64,000 nt of DNA from Epiperipatus broadwayi (GCA_028023455.1 JAQFVV010006310.1:1548001-1612000); one strand, 5' to 3'. Shown: positions 37,090-49,322, numbered from the stretch's first letter. Made by a program: numbers and translations. Notes: a model not told the origin generated them from the sequence alone.

Positions 37090-37440
37090 TTCATTTCAAA
37101 AAAAAAGTTGACTTTTCAAAGGAGAGGCAACCCATTTTATCAGCATTTACAGAGGCATATAAATATGATGGCTGCAGAAGGGAGTTTGCTATCAACTGAA
37201 AGGAGACCCTTTGATTCCTCTTGGAGGCCTTAAAGGAACCGAGCAGGGCAAATTCCTAATGTCGACTCCATACGTTCTTGTCGTTGCAGCTGTTATTACT
37301 ATGTGTTTATTCATATAGTATACAAACATGGATGGGCTGCTCACCAACACGCATTAGCCAGCGTGGTGAGTTTATTGGCTTTTTACCTCTGAGTTTAAGA
37401 TCAAGAAACACCATGGTCTGTCTTCTCAATGCCTGATAGG
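37090..37440. other. Unclassified, relatively GC-rich block upstream of RTE copy C
   Basis: Base composition is clearly less AT-biased than the flanks. On the plus strand a short open stretch begins MMAAEGSLLSTERRPFDSSW at about 37169 and stops soon after. At 37350-37369 a hairpin CTCACCA...TGGTGAG surrounds AACACGCATTAGCC. It could be an old SINE or part of an exon remnant. I do not recognise it. Confidence 0.4.
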
Positions 37441-37514
37441 GCAGAATGAATGTTTGTGTAAATGATAAATATTTTTCCCAATATATATATATACAATTAT
37501 GACAGACAAAAATA

Positions 37515-40460
37515 AAGCATGGCCCTTATTCCCAGAAGGCTGTAAAGTCACTAACCAAGGCAGCAGTTGGTGGCCAAAGGCGGAGGGTGCTAAGAATCCC
37601 GATTGCGGACCCAGGCTGCCATTTGATGACAACTTTTTATTTAGGTACTTACAACTGCAGATCACTTTCAAGTGAATGAAGATTGCAAGAATTAGAAGAA
37701 GAACTCTCTTATATTAAATGGGATATTATTGGACTTTGTGAAGTTAAAAGAAAAGGTGAAGAGACAATTGATTTAAAAAGTGGACATATATTCTATTATA
37801 AAGGCACAAATATTGGAAATACAAGTGGAGTAGGATTCATTATAAATAAAAAGTGGAAGAACAATATTGTGGAGATTGATGGTGTATCAGACAGAGTGGC
37901 AAGATTAGTTATACAACTTAATAGCAGATACCAAATGCAGATAATTCAGGTTTATGCCCCAACAAGTTCTCATAGTGATGAAGTAGTAGAAGATTTTTAT
38001 ATGGATGTATAAAAGGCTTTTGATCAGAGTAAACAACATTTTAAAATTGTTATGGGAGACTTTAATGCTAGAATTGGTAAACAAATGAAAGATGAAAGTG
38101 CTGTAGGTAATTTTGGTTATGGTAATAGAAATGAGAGAGGACATAGACTTGTGGAGTTTGCAGAAAAAGAAAAACTTTATATTATGAATTCTTTTTTTGA
38201 GAAAAATGCTAAAAGAAAATGGACATGGAGGCATCCAAATGAAGGTACAGCAGAATTGGATTATATTTTGACTAACAGGAAATACATATTTCAAGATTGT
38301 AATGTTCTTAATAGATTTAACACAGGAAGTGATCATCGATTAGTAAGATGCAAGATACGTGTTAATGTAAAACTAGAAAGACAAAAATTGTTAAGAAAAA
38401 CAATATTTACAGTTGATATTCCTAATCTTCAGAAACATTCTAATGAATTTAAATTAGAACTTACAAATCGGTTTCAAGTATTAGTAGATTTTGAACATGA
38501 TTCAGATTTGAATGAAATTAATATGAAAATAACTGATACACTTTTAAAAACTGCAAGAAAGATAGCTGGTAGAAAAAAGCAGCAATTGACCAATAAAATT
38601 TCTACTGAGACTAGAGAATTTATGAAGAAAAGAAGAAATATGAAGATATACAAAAATGATGCATTAAAAAGAATTGAATATCTCGAATTTTGTAAAATGG
38701 TGCGGAAAAGAGTTGAAAATGATATAAGAAAGTATAACTGTGAACTAGCAAGAAAAGCTGTAGAAGAAAATAAAAGTCTTAAGAATGTAAAACAACATTT
38801 TGGTATTGGTAGGAAATTTATATCTGCAATAAGAAAAAAAGATGGAATTATTACTAAAAAGAGAGATGACATCATGAAATTGGTAGAAAAATTTTATCAA
38901 GAATTATATAGTAATAAAGAACAAGTACCTCCTATATCTATTACATCTTCCGAATTGCCCAGAATTTTAAATGAAGAAGTGAGAAATGCAATTAAATGTA
39001 TGAAGAAAGGAAAGGCTCCAGGTAATGATGGAATTATAATTGATATATTAAAAGAAGCAGGTGAAGAAACAGAAAATTTTTTAGCAAAGTTATATACTAA
39101 ATGTCTAAATGATAAAGATGTACCGGATGATTGGAAGAATGCAGTAATAATATTAATATTTAAAAAAGGTGATAAAGAAGATATTAGAAATTACAGACCT
39201 ATCAGCCTTTTATCAGTTTTATATAAAATTTTTACCAAGATAATTACAACTCGTCTACAGAGAACATTGGATTTCCACCAACCAAGAGAACAAGCTGGAT
39301 TTAAAAGTGGTTTTAGTACAGTAGATCATATTCAGGTATTGAGAGAAGTTATAGAAAGGACAAATGAATATGAGTTGTCATTATGTTTTGGATTTGTAGA
39401 TTATGAAAAGGCATTTGATTCTATAAACATTTCTTCAGTGATTAAAGCATTGGATCATCAAGGTATAGATCCAGGATATTGTCATATTTTAAAGAATATT
39501 TATAAAAATGCAACAGCAACAATTAGATTACATAATGATACTGGGAAAGTCAACATTGAGAAAGGTGTAAGACAAGGTGACTCCATATCTCCAAAACTTT
39601 TTACAGCAGTGCTGCAAGAAGTATTTTGTGGATTAAAATGGGAAACTAAAGGAGTGAAAGTAAATGGAGATTATTTAAGTCATTTAGATTTCGCAGATGA
39701 TGTAGTTGTTTTTGCAAATAATGCTTCAGAGCTGCAGGAAATGTTGCAGGAGTTATCAGATGAAAGTAGGACTAAAGATAAATGTTAAAAAGACTAAAGT
39801 AATGTTTAATCGATTTGCTCAAAATATGAAAATAAAGATTGATTATGATGAATTAGAAGAAGTTAACAGTTACAAATACCTTGGTCAGATTATTAATACA
39901 GATGGAAACATAATGGAGGAAATTAATCATAGAATTAAACTTGGTTGGAGTGCTTTTGGTAGAAATAACTTGATACTAAAAGGAAATATGCCTATGTGTT
40001 TGAAAAGGAAGGTTTTTAACAAATGTGTTTTACCAGTTCTTACTTATGGATCTGAGACTTGGACACTCAATAGAAGAGCAATACAGAGACTTCAGACCAC
40101 TCAAAGAAGTATGGAGAGATGTATGTTGGGAGTAACAAGAAGAGATCGAAAACACAATGTATGGGTAAGAGAACAAACAGGTGTTACTGACCTCATTGAA
40201 AAAATTAAAAGATTGAAGTGGAGTTGGGCTGGACATATTGCTAGAAGAGATGATAATAGATGGACAATTGAAATTTTAAACTGGATTCCAAGAGATTGTA
40301 AAAGACCCAGAAAGAGACCACATGTGAGATGGATGGATGAAATAAGAAAGTATGCAGGGGTGATGTGGAGAAGAGAAGCTAAAGATCGAAGAAGATGGAT
40401 TAAACTTGGAGAGACCTTCATCCTGCAGTGGATTGATAATGGTTGATAATGATGATGATA
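37515..40460 (+). mobile_element. RTE-type LINE copy C, full length but inactivated
   Basis: The element starts AAGCATGGCCCTTATTCCC at 37515 and ends with a GATAATGATGATGATAA tail at 40460, inside the BBLN intron in antisense orientation to that gene. It encodes the same endonuclease-reverse transcriptase as copy B, but with a TGA at 37677-37679 (Gly in copy B), a TAA at 38010-38012 (Gln in copy B), and an 8-base gap near 39766 that shifts the frame after residues LSDES. The segments 38052-39788 and 39706-40446 remain open and hold [31 protein letters not shown] and the full C-terminus with RKRPHVRWMDEI and LQWIDNG. Full length and low decay indicate a young insertion. Confidence 0.92.
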
Positions 40461-41038
40461 AATATGATATTATGTCACTGCATATGGTTCTTTTATTGCA
40501 CAATAAATCTTGATATATATTATTTAATTTGATAATCATGACTCCATCACATTAATAATTATTTGGTAGACTTAAGCAAAAAAAATTAGGTTTTATAAGA
40601 TTTATCTTAGCTATGTAATTAGCAGGAGCAATGATTTACTTCTGACAATATGAGCAATATATATATATGTTTTTAAATTTTAAAAACAATAAGTGAACTG
40701 TGTATTGGTGTGTATTAAATTGAATCTACTGTGTAAATTTACTTAAATTACTAAAATAATTATAAACAACAGATTGGGGGGGGGGGGGGATGCATACAGA
40801 TAACTTTAATATTATCATGAATATTTGAGATTACCTTTTAGCTTTAAAAATATTGAATAGATTGCTTTTTATAATTGAGACATTGCCATTCGATCTGCAA
40901 ATTTTCAAGATGACTATCAATAAATAATTTGATGAAATAAATTACTATCTAGGATTTTAATGTACTGGACTTTTTTGAAACATAAATTTGGCACTATAAA
41001 GTGTCAAATACTAAAACATCACATGATCTAGGTGCAGT
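40461..41038. other. AT-rich intron sequence with a G14 tract
   Basis: A run of 14 G lies at 40776-40789. No gene or classified repeat otherwise. Confidence 0.5.
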
Positions 41039-41215
41039 GCTCTCAGATCCAAGGCTACTCACTGATGAAGGCCAAAAGCTAGAAACCAGTCTGGGGATAT
41101 TGGATAAGTGAGCACTAGATTAGGATTTTGATGCACAAACCTTCTAGCATCCATTGATTACTTTGGCTTATACTGGGTGACACTACTGTATGGAGAGAGT
41201 TGCTAAAGTATCAAA
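41039..41215 (+). repeat. Relative of the 30392 foldback, with a hammerhead-like relic
   Basis: The right half (about 41132-41205: GATGCACAA, CCTTCTAGCATCCATTGATTA, ACTGTATGGAGAG) matches the right arm of the foldback at 30392-30580. The left half carries CTGATGA at 41070-41076, then AGGC-CAAAA-GCT, then GAAACC. That is the hammerhead order, but the stem II closing pair is mismatched and no NUH site can be placed next to a good stem I. The family may therefore be the terminal repeat of a hammerhead-bearing element, decayed here. Confidence 0.5.
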
Positions 41216-42424
41216 TAGCAAGTCATCAAATTTTAAGTGAATAGTAAAATAAAATTTCACTTCCAAGGTACTGCTTTTATAATTATTATTGGAAAACAAG
41301 ACCTATGACAAAAATGACTTTTTAAGAATCATGATCTATCAGTAATATGAAAAGACCTCTTATTTTTGTTTCAATTCATCATTCATAGACATTGAAAATA
41401 TGTCTTAGATATTCTTAGGAGACACACTATACTTAATTTTTTATAAGTTAGCATAAACCATATTTAAAACTAAAATGAAATAATAAAGATTTAGTTAGTA
41501 AGCAAATATCTTTACCAAATAATGTTTTGCGAATGACTATAGTAATGTTTAAATGTGTATTTACTGTAAGTAATGTCAAAAATCAAATTAATGGTCAATG
41601 TATATTATTATAAAATAGCCTTAAAAAAGTGGATTTGTTTGTATAAACTTTAGATAAAAAAAATAGATTAGCAACTTACAAAAAACAACAACAACAAGCA
41701 AACAATTCGGTGGCAATGTCTAATTTAAAAAAAATATAATATTCTTAGGCAGCGTCTAAAAGTCCATATTAAAATATGTTCGACAATTATGGTTATTAAT
41801 TGCCCTGCATAGTTGATGCTATAGCAGAGTGACAGAAGATGGAGCTTAAAATCCATGGATTGAATCCAACTTTGTTACCCCAACTTTTTATAAACTCCTA
41901 AGCAATAAACCATTTGAATATTTATATTTTAATTAAAAAATTAACAAAAAATAAATTTTATTACACCTTGTAAAATATATTTTATGCAGGTTTGCATTAA
42001 CATAAAAAAATTGAAAAAGTAATGAATGAATAAAAACATACATAAAAATAATTGACATAATTAAGTATTTTCCAAAACAGTAAAGAATATTTCAGCTGGT
42101 CATCAATACAAAGAAGTAGAAAAATAGAATAAACACTAATCTGGCTCTTAAGAGGCAATGAAAAATATTTGTGATAATATGTATATAAAAAAAAGAAATG
42201 AATAACTTATTGATCGGCCTAATAAAAAAATCAATCATTAATTTTCATCAAAGCTTTTTCTATTAAGAATCCCTCCAAATAATTCTGTTTTTTTTTTTTT
42301 ACATTTTAGTAAAAATATTTGAATGTATGACCTTGTTTCTAAAAAAATACTTTGCACATATGTTAAAATAGTTATTAATTTGTATAAACATTTAGTTTCT
42401 ATATTAAATAAATTAAATAACTTA

Positions 42425-42890
42425 TTATTAGGGAGAAGTGACAGGGTTGTAATCCATATATCTTTAGTTCTAGTGTCTGTTATTTTATTACTGCACTAAA
42501 TCACATAGGGTAAAATAATCAAAGGGCTCAGGGATTCATAATAAGTTCAAGCATTGGAAGTGTCAGGGGCTATGATCCATTGACTTTGAATTCAGAGTCT
42601 GCCATTTTATCATTGCATCAAACTATACAAGGCAAAATAATCAAATGGTTTATTGCTCATGACTTTATAAAAAGTTCAGGCACTGAAAGTGATGAAATTG
42701 GTGACTGTTGATCTTGAGCTCCAGATTCTACCACTGCACCAAATAATATAGAATCTATTAATCGAATGGTTTATTATTTGAGAACTCATAAAAAGTTCAA
42801 ATACCGGAAGTAACAGAGCAAGGCCACGATCTATGGAGTTTGAGCTCCAGAGACTCACTTTACCATTCCTCCAAATCAAGTAGTTTTCAT
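42425..42890 (+). repeat. Tandem array, about four units of about 120 bp
   Basis: Successive units share AAGTGACAGGG-like sequence, a GATCCATTGACTTTGA-type phrase, TCCAGAGTCT, CATT, TGCACCAAA, AAAATAATCAAATGGTTTATT and CATAAAAAGTTCAAGCACTGG. Units start at about 42427, 42557, 42684 and 42807; the last is partial. Divergence among units is high, so this is an old minisatellite-like array. Monomer-like relatives lie at 32765-32880 and perhaps 35726-35890 in the same intron. Confidence 0.65.
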
Positions 42891-43176
42891 ATTCATAATA
42901 AAAAAACATTTTATTTTCCTTTTCTTGGCAATTTTAAATTGTCATAAATCTGGATAACATTGTGCTATCAGACAGATAAATGCGTTCAGTTAAATATTTA
43001 CTTTTGAAGTTTTGTAAATATATGAATGAGTTTGTTTATACATGTGGTAATATACATTTATTGCATCTACAAAATAAAATTTATTAAAATTTGAAATACG
43101 CAAGCGACCCATATTGTTTTCAATAAATTAAAAATTTCATCATTTAATTAAAGTAAAAATAAATAATATACTAAAC

Positions 43177-43255
43177 CTTCGTCATAACAGTTATCAGGAT
43201 TTTCTTCAAGTTCACCATTTTCTACATGCTCATTATTTACATTTTCTTTAGACAT
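43177..43255 (-). CDS. BBLN: Bublin coiled-coil protein, exon 1 (residues 1-26 and first base of codon 27)
   Basis: The exon opens with ATG at 43255-43253, preceded on the minus strand by an A-run that gives A at -3. It reads MSKENVNNEHVENGELEENP followed by DNCYDE, then one G of a split Glu codon at 43177, then the donor GTTTAG. The peptide is acidic and low in complexity, as is the N-terminus of bublin proteins in animals. With exon 2 it gives 95 residues, slightly longer than the 83-residue human protein. A 5' UTR exon further upstream cannot be excluded. RTE copy D begins only about 470 bases upstream, limiting the intact promoter region to 43256-43727. Confidence 0.78.
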
Positions 43256-43727
43256 TTTTTTTTTTTTTAATAAACAAAACTTGCAATGTCAGAACTGGTA
43301 GCAAAATAAAAATGGGAAAAGAGAGTAAAGCAAATTCTCTCTTTAAGGAGAAATATTATTCTAAAAATATAATCATATAATAATATTGAATTTAAAGGCT
43401 TTTTCTTTCGAGATGCTTTGTTAAATACATTATAAAACAACTTTCTACGGCCAACGTTAAGAAACGTTTAGACAGTATAAGCTTTGCTTTGTATTGTGCT
43501 GCCCTCTAAAGACTATCTTTATTAATACCAAATTCAGTCATTATGGTTTAGACTAAAAATTTGTATTTTAATATACAGTAGTCTGAAAATGTGTGTTTTA
43601 TAATTATATAACAATCATTTATTTTTAAGTAATAATTTTCATGGAATTCAGTTCCTGACATAACATGTATTTAAGTAGCCTTTTTTTAAAAAAACAAACA
43701 AAAAACTATCAATTATTTTAAATTTAA
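43256..43727 (-). promoter_or_regulatory. Probable BBLN 5' UTR and promoter region
   Basis: This is the only non-repeat DNA between exon 1 and RTE copy D. It includes a locally less AT-rich patch with CpGs (about 43440-43510: CTACGGCCAACGTTAAGAAA and GTGCTGCCCTCTAAAGAC). No TATA box or initiator can be singled out in this base composition. The assignment rests on position. Confidence 0.35.
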
Positions 43728-46307
43728 ATCATCATCATTGTCAACCATTATCAATCCACTTGCAGGATGAAGGTCTCTCCAAGTTCAATCTATCTTCTCC
43801 GATATCTAGCCTCTTTTCTCCACATCACCCCTGCATGCTTTCTTATTTCATTCATCCATCTCACATGTGGTCACTCTGGTCTTTCACAATATCTTGGAAT
43901 TTATTATTCTCTTTTCTAGATGTCCAGCCCAACTCCACTTCAGTCTTTTAATTCTTTCAACAATATCAGTAACACATGTTTGTTTTCTTATCCATATATT
44001 ACATTTTTGATCTCTTCTCGTTACTCCTAACATGCATTTCTCCATACTTTTTTGAGTGATCTGAAGTCTCTGTATTGCTCTTCTATTAAGTGTCCAAATC
44101 TCAGATCCATAAGTAAGAACTGATAAAGCATATTTATTAAAAGCTTTCCTTTTCAAACACATAGGCATGTTTCCTTTTAATATTAAGTTATTTCTACCAA
44201 AAACATGCCAAACAAATTTAATTCTATGATTAATTTCATCCATTATGTTTCCATCTGTAACAATAATCTGACCATGGTATTTGTAGTTGTTAACTTCTTC
44301 TAATTCATCATAATCAATTTTTATTTTCATCTTTTGAGAAAATTCATTGAACATTACTTTAGTCTTTTTAACATTTACCGTTAGACCAATTTTTATTTGA
44401 TAACTCTTGCAACATTTTTTGAAGCTCTGAAGCATTATTTGCAAAAACAACTACATCATCTGAAAAATTTAAATGACTTAAATAATCTCCATTTACTTTT
44501 ATTCCTTTAGCTGTAGATTTTAATCCATAAAATATTTCTTGCAGCACTACTGTAAAGTTTTGGAGATATGGAGTCGCTCTGCCTTATACCCCTCTCAATG
44601 TTAACTTTCTTAGTATCATTATGTAATCTAATGGTTGCTGTTGCATTTTTATAAATATTCTTCAGGATATGACAAATATCCTGGGTTTATACCTTGATGA
44701 TCCAATGCTTTAATCACTGAAGAGATGCTTATAGAATCAAATGCCTTTTCATAATCTACAAATCCAAAGCATAATGGCAATTCATATTCATTGGTCCTTT
44801 TTATAACTTCTCTCAATACTTGGATTTGGTCTACTGTACTAAAACCACTTTTAAATCCAGCTTGTTCTTTTGATTCATTAAAATTCAATGTTCTCTGTAG
44901 ATGAGTTGTAATTATCTTGGTTGATAAAAAGCTGATAGATCTGTATTTTCTAATATCTTCATTATCATCTTTTTATATCAATTATAATTCCATCATTACC
45001 TGAAGCTTTTCTCTTCTTCATAAATTTAAATGTTTGTCTCACTTCTTCATTTAAAATTCTGGGCAATTCAGAAGACATAATAGGTATAGGAAAGACTTGT
45101 TTTTTCTTACTATATAATTCTTGATAGAACTCTTCTACCCATTTCATGATGCTACCTCTCTTTTTAGTAATAGTTCCATCTTTTTTGCTTATTGCATATA
45201 TAAATTTTTTATCAATTCCAAAACATGGTTTTACACTCTTGAGACTTTTGTTCTTGTCTATAGCTTTCCTTGCTAGTTCATAATTGTATTTTTTTATATC
45301 ATTATCAACTTGTTTTTGCACTATTTTAAAAAATGTGAGATATTCAATCCTTCTTAATGCATCATTTTTATATATCTTCATATTCTTTCTTTTTTTCATG
45401 AATTTTCTAATCTCAGTAGAAATTTTATTGATCAATTGCTGCTTTTTCCTACCAGATATCTTTCTTGCAGTTTTTAAAAGTGTATCAGTTATTTTCTTAT
45501 TAATTTCATTCAAATCTGAATCATATTCAAAACCTACTAATACTTGAAAGTTATTTGAAAGTTCTAACTTAAATTCATTAGAAAGTTTTTGAAGATTAAA
45601 AATATCAACTATAAATATTGTTTTTCTTAATAGTTTTTGTCTCTCTAGTTTTGCATTAATATATATCTTACATCTTACAAATTAATGATCACTTCCTATG
45701 TTGAATTTATTAAGAACAGTACAATCTTAAGATATGTATTTTCTGTTATTCAAAATATAATCCAATTCTGCTGAACTTTCATTTGGATGCTTCCATGTCC
45801 ATTTCCTTTCAACATTTTTCTCAAAAAAGAATTCATAATATAATTTTTTTTTTTGCAAACTCCAAAGTCTATGACCTCTCTCATTTCTATTACCATAACC
45901 AAATTTACATACAGCACTTTCATTTTTCATTTGTTTACCAATTCTAGCATTAAAGTCTCCCATAACAATTTTAAAATGTTGTTTACTCTGATCAAAAGCC
46001 TTTTGTAAATCCATATAAAAAATCTTCTATACTTTTGTCACTATAAGAACTTGTTGTGGCATAAACCTGAATTATCTGCATTTTGCATCTGCTATTAAGT
46101 TGAATAACTAATCTTGCCACTCTGTCCAATACTCCATCAATCTCCACAATGCAATGATGTTCTTCCACTTTTTATTTATAATGAATCCTACTCCAATTGT
46201 ACTTCCAATATTTGTACCTTTGTAGTAGAGTACATTAAATTTTTAAAATCAATTGTCTCTTTGCCTCTTCTTTTAATTTCACAAAATTCAATAATGTCCC
46301 ATTTAAT
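43728..46307 (-). mobile_element. RTE-type LINE copy D, 5'-truncated and decayed
   Basis: The 3' tail is at 43728 (ATCATCATCATTG on the plus strand) and homology to copy B ends at about 46307, inside the endonuclease N-terminus. It is the most diverged large copy. Remaining open pieces are 43884-44450 (C-terminal part, with KTKVMFNEFSQ and SEIWTLNRRAIQ), 44649-44888 ([10 protein letters not shown]), 44965-45513 (linker and start of RT) and 45727-46014 ([16 protein letters not shown]). It has internal deletions, for example of NYRPISLLS flanking sequence near 44925-44975. It shares the 8-base gap with copies A and C near 44390. Confidence 0.9.
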
Positions 46308-46608
46308 TTACCTGATGAAATCCTTGTTTCAAGATGAAATATTATATAGTGATGTTTCTGTGCATTGATATTGGTGACAAACTATTTATATATGTGCTTG
46401 ATGTGATTAATCAATTTTATTAAATATTAATTTTGACATATGTCTTGGATACAAATCTCTTCTGAGAGTATATGCCACCAAGTACAAAATTATATTGCTG
46501 CTCTTCCAATTTCATATAACATATAGTATAAACATTTATTATAAAATAACAGTACATATAAGATTTGTATAATAATATATAAAAAATAGTGATAATATAT
46601 ATCTTACA
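46308..46608. other. AT-rich spacer, no gene seen
   Basis: Between RTE copy D and the hAT fragment. No supported feature. Confidence 0.45.
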
Positions 46609-46800
46609 CATTCTTCTGGATTTTATAATAGTAAAATCATTAATTATATCATCAAAATCTAAATTATTATAAATTTTATTTTCTATACTTATTGTAGCTA
46701 AATTCTTTAGTCTTTTTTGGGACATGCTTGATCATGATTTTTTTATTAATTTTTATATGGAGTGACCTTTCTCCAGAAGCTATTTGCAATACCTATAATA
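46609..46800 (-). pseudogene. hAT transposase C-terminal fragment
   Basis: On the minus strand from 46725 the sequence reads MSQKRLKNLATISIENKIYN, then NLDFDDIINDFTIIKSRR. This is the characteristic end of hAT-type transposases: Met-Ser-Gln-x-Arg-Leu, then Ala-x-x-Ser-Ile-Glu, then a short helix and a Lys-x-Arg-Arg. Just upstream, in another frame (about 46795-46735), IASGERS corresponds to the conserved ASxERSFS motif of the insertion domain region. Frame breaks separate the two parts, and the catalytic N-terminal part is not found upstream. It is a relic of the hAT dimerisation region. Confidence 0.72.
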
Positions 46801-49206
46801 AAATAAAATCAAGTATTGAAGCATCCATTTTTGTATTAATTATTCTTTTGATTATCTGTTGATTTAAATTTTTTTATTAAGGTAAGTGCAACCCAGGTGC
46901 ATTGCACCCCAACATGGAATGGGCCTGCTTTATATGTGAGTGTGTTTTATAACTATATATATATTAAAATACTTTTATGATTTATTACTCTGATGATGTA
47001 TTATTCTAAGTTTACAATGCTTAAGATAAAGTCTTCAAGTAATGTGCAGACAAACTTAATCGATAAAATTTTCCCACTGAGGGTGTGGAGGTGTTATTTT
47101 AAACATATTTCAAACTTAGAGTAATATGTCACCAGATGTAATACATCATAGCATGTGTAATAGAAAAAATAATGGAGACATATGTTAATTATGAAAAAAA
47201 GGCAAAAAGACATAAAAAATTAAATAAATATAAACTTATAAGTTGAGCATTTATTGGATGACACTGTATGTCACTGAAAGCCTCTTTCCCCCTCTCTGCA
47301 TACTGTGGTGCTTTGCACCATCATAAACCACAAGTTCAATCTAAAAAAAAAAAGGTAAATTGTAAATTTAAGGTAGCGAAATGTAACTTTAAAGTTATAT
47401 TTAAAGAAAAACAAATATTTCTGGCTGTAAAAGTAAGCAAACAAATATTTAAGATTTTAAAACATTTAGCAAAAATAAATAAAACATAAATATAACAATG
47501 TTTAAGTAGAAATGTATTTTTAAATTTAAAATAAAAAATTACTTACAGATGATGAGAGTCACTGTGGCGAACGGAACAATGTAATGTGTTCTATAATGTA
47601 AAAAATTCTCTGAAAAAAAAAAATCTCAGTGAAAGGATTACAATGTTAGCATGGATAACATAATAGCATAGAAGATAATGATAGCACAAAATCTCACAGG
47701 TCATCACATACATATCTTAATCATTGACATGGATTAGTCATACCAGTATTTTGGTTGCCATGACATCGTTAACTTAATCTTATTACCAGACAAAAACATC
47801 ATTGGAGTAATACTTCATAGAAGAACTAATACCAAAGTATCTTAAAATGTATTTTTTATGCAGACACACACATGTAGTTAGTTATGGCATGTAATAAAAC
47901 ATGTCGTTGACGGATGCCTTATATATATTTGAATAATCAAAACAATAATATTTGTGAACTATAAAATACAATAAAATACGACTAATAAAAATCTTTTTTA
48001 AAATACGAATATTAAAAACAGTAATTTAATATTTAAAAAAATATTTTAAAAATAATTAAAATCAACAAAATATCATGTGACCTCTACATATTACTTTTAA
48101 GAAGCTAATTTATTTCTTTTTTCTATTTAGTTTTGCTATCTATTGATTACTCATACTTACATTAGAAGGCCATATTAAAATAGGAGAAATAGATTTGCTA
48201 TTTAAATAAGTTTAATTAAAATGTAGAATTAGTACAGAATTATTTTTTATTAATATCAAGGATACTAAATAATGGTGATAGATGTTCATATTTGACATAT
48301 TAGACATAGTTTAAGAAAATATTAGTTTGCAACTCTAATATGTGGAAAAAATTATAAGAAGGCTCTTTAGATTCTCACTGCTACTAGACTATTATTTTTG
48401 GATTTGGGGTACAAATTGATGGAACTGCATTGTACTTACGATTGAGTGAAAGCAAAAATAAAAGGTTAATATTTATTATACTTTTGTAACTGTAAATTCA
48501 ACAATAAATGCAGACATTTTATTTTTTATTGGCTTCAGTTTTACAGAGTTGAGTTTTAATTTCAGCAATTTTGTTCCTGCTTGTTGAAACATAATTTAAT
48601 GCTTTTATTTAATAAACTGCCTGAATGATTTTGTGTTTAGAATTTTATTTGGAATGATATTTATGTTTGATATGCTATATTGTTTTTGTTTAATGTTTAA
48701 AACACTGTCACGGGCTAAGTTTTTTTGCGTTTTTTTTTTTTTTTAATATTTAAAATACAATTTGTGAATGGATTATATTTTGGTATTTTTATTTTATAAA
48801 AGTCTATCAAATAAAATCATTAAATCAAATTAAATTTTAGCAATCAAAATATCAAAGAAATTGGAATTTTATACCATAAAACTGGAGTTAATAAATAATA
48901 AAATATATGCATTTATTGTTGAATTTATAAATACCAAAGTTTATTGAATATTAATTTTTGTTTAGTTTATATATATTTTGTGGATAGATATTACAATATA
49001 TATACACTTGTCACTGTAAATTTAATAAGAAATATAGATATTTTACTTTTTATCAATTAGTTTTTCTTTCACTCAATGGTAATACTGTATAGATTAATCA
49101 AGCGGGTAGACTATATACTATAGAAATACCAAACAATTTTTTTGTAGAGTACTCAGATTTGAACATTTTTTGAAGAGGGCCCTTGATGATTTTATATATA
49201 GTTTTA
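46801..49206. other. AT-rich DNA, no gene seen
   Basis: Isolated less AT-rich patches occur at about 46885-46935 and 47255-47335 without a clear ORF or repeat assignment. No supported gene. Confidence 0.45.
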
Positions 49207-49241
49207 TACTACTACTACTACCACTACCACCACTACTATCG

Positions 49242-49283
<42 letters not shown>

Positions 49284-49291
49284 TGATGACG

Positions 49292-49322
<31 letters not shown>

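Larger units (their letters stand above)
29524..43176 (-). other. BBLN: BBLN intron (13,653 bp)
   Basis: The donor on the minus strand is GAAG|GTTTAG (GT at 43176-43175) and the acceptor is TTAAAG| (AG at 29525-29524) behind a long T tract. Splicing joins GAA-G to AA-TAC-ATG, giving Asp-Glu-Glu-Tyr-Met, the acidic-Tyr junction expected for this family. The intron carries RTE copy C, the hammerhead-bearing repeat, a 189-bp foldback, the roughly 120-bp tandem array and a diverged duplication. Most of its length is therefore transposon-derived. Confidence 0.8.

Noticed and set aside
46975-47005. CTGATGA at 46991 as a hammerhead core
   Set aside because: No GAAA or stem II follows within reach.
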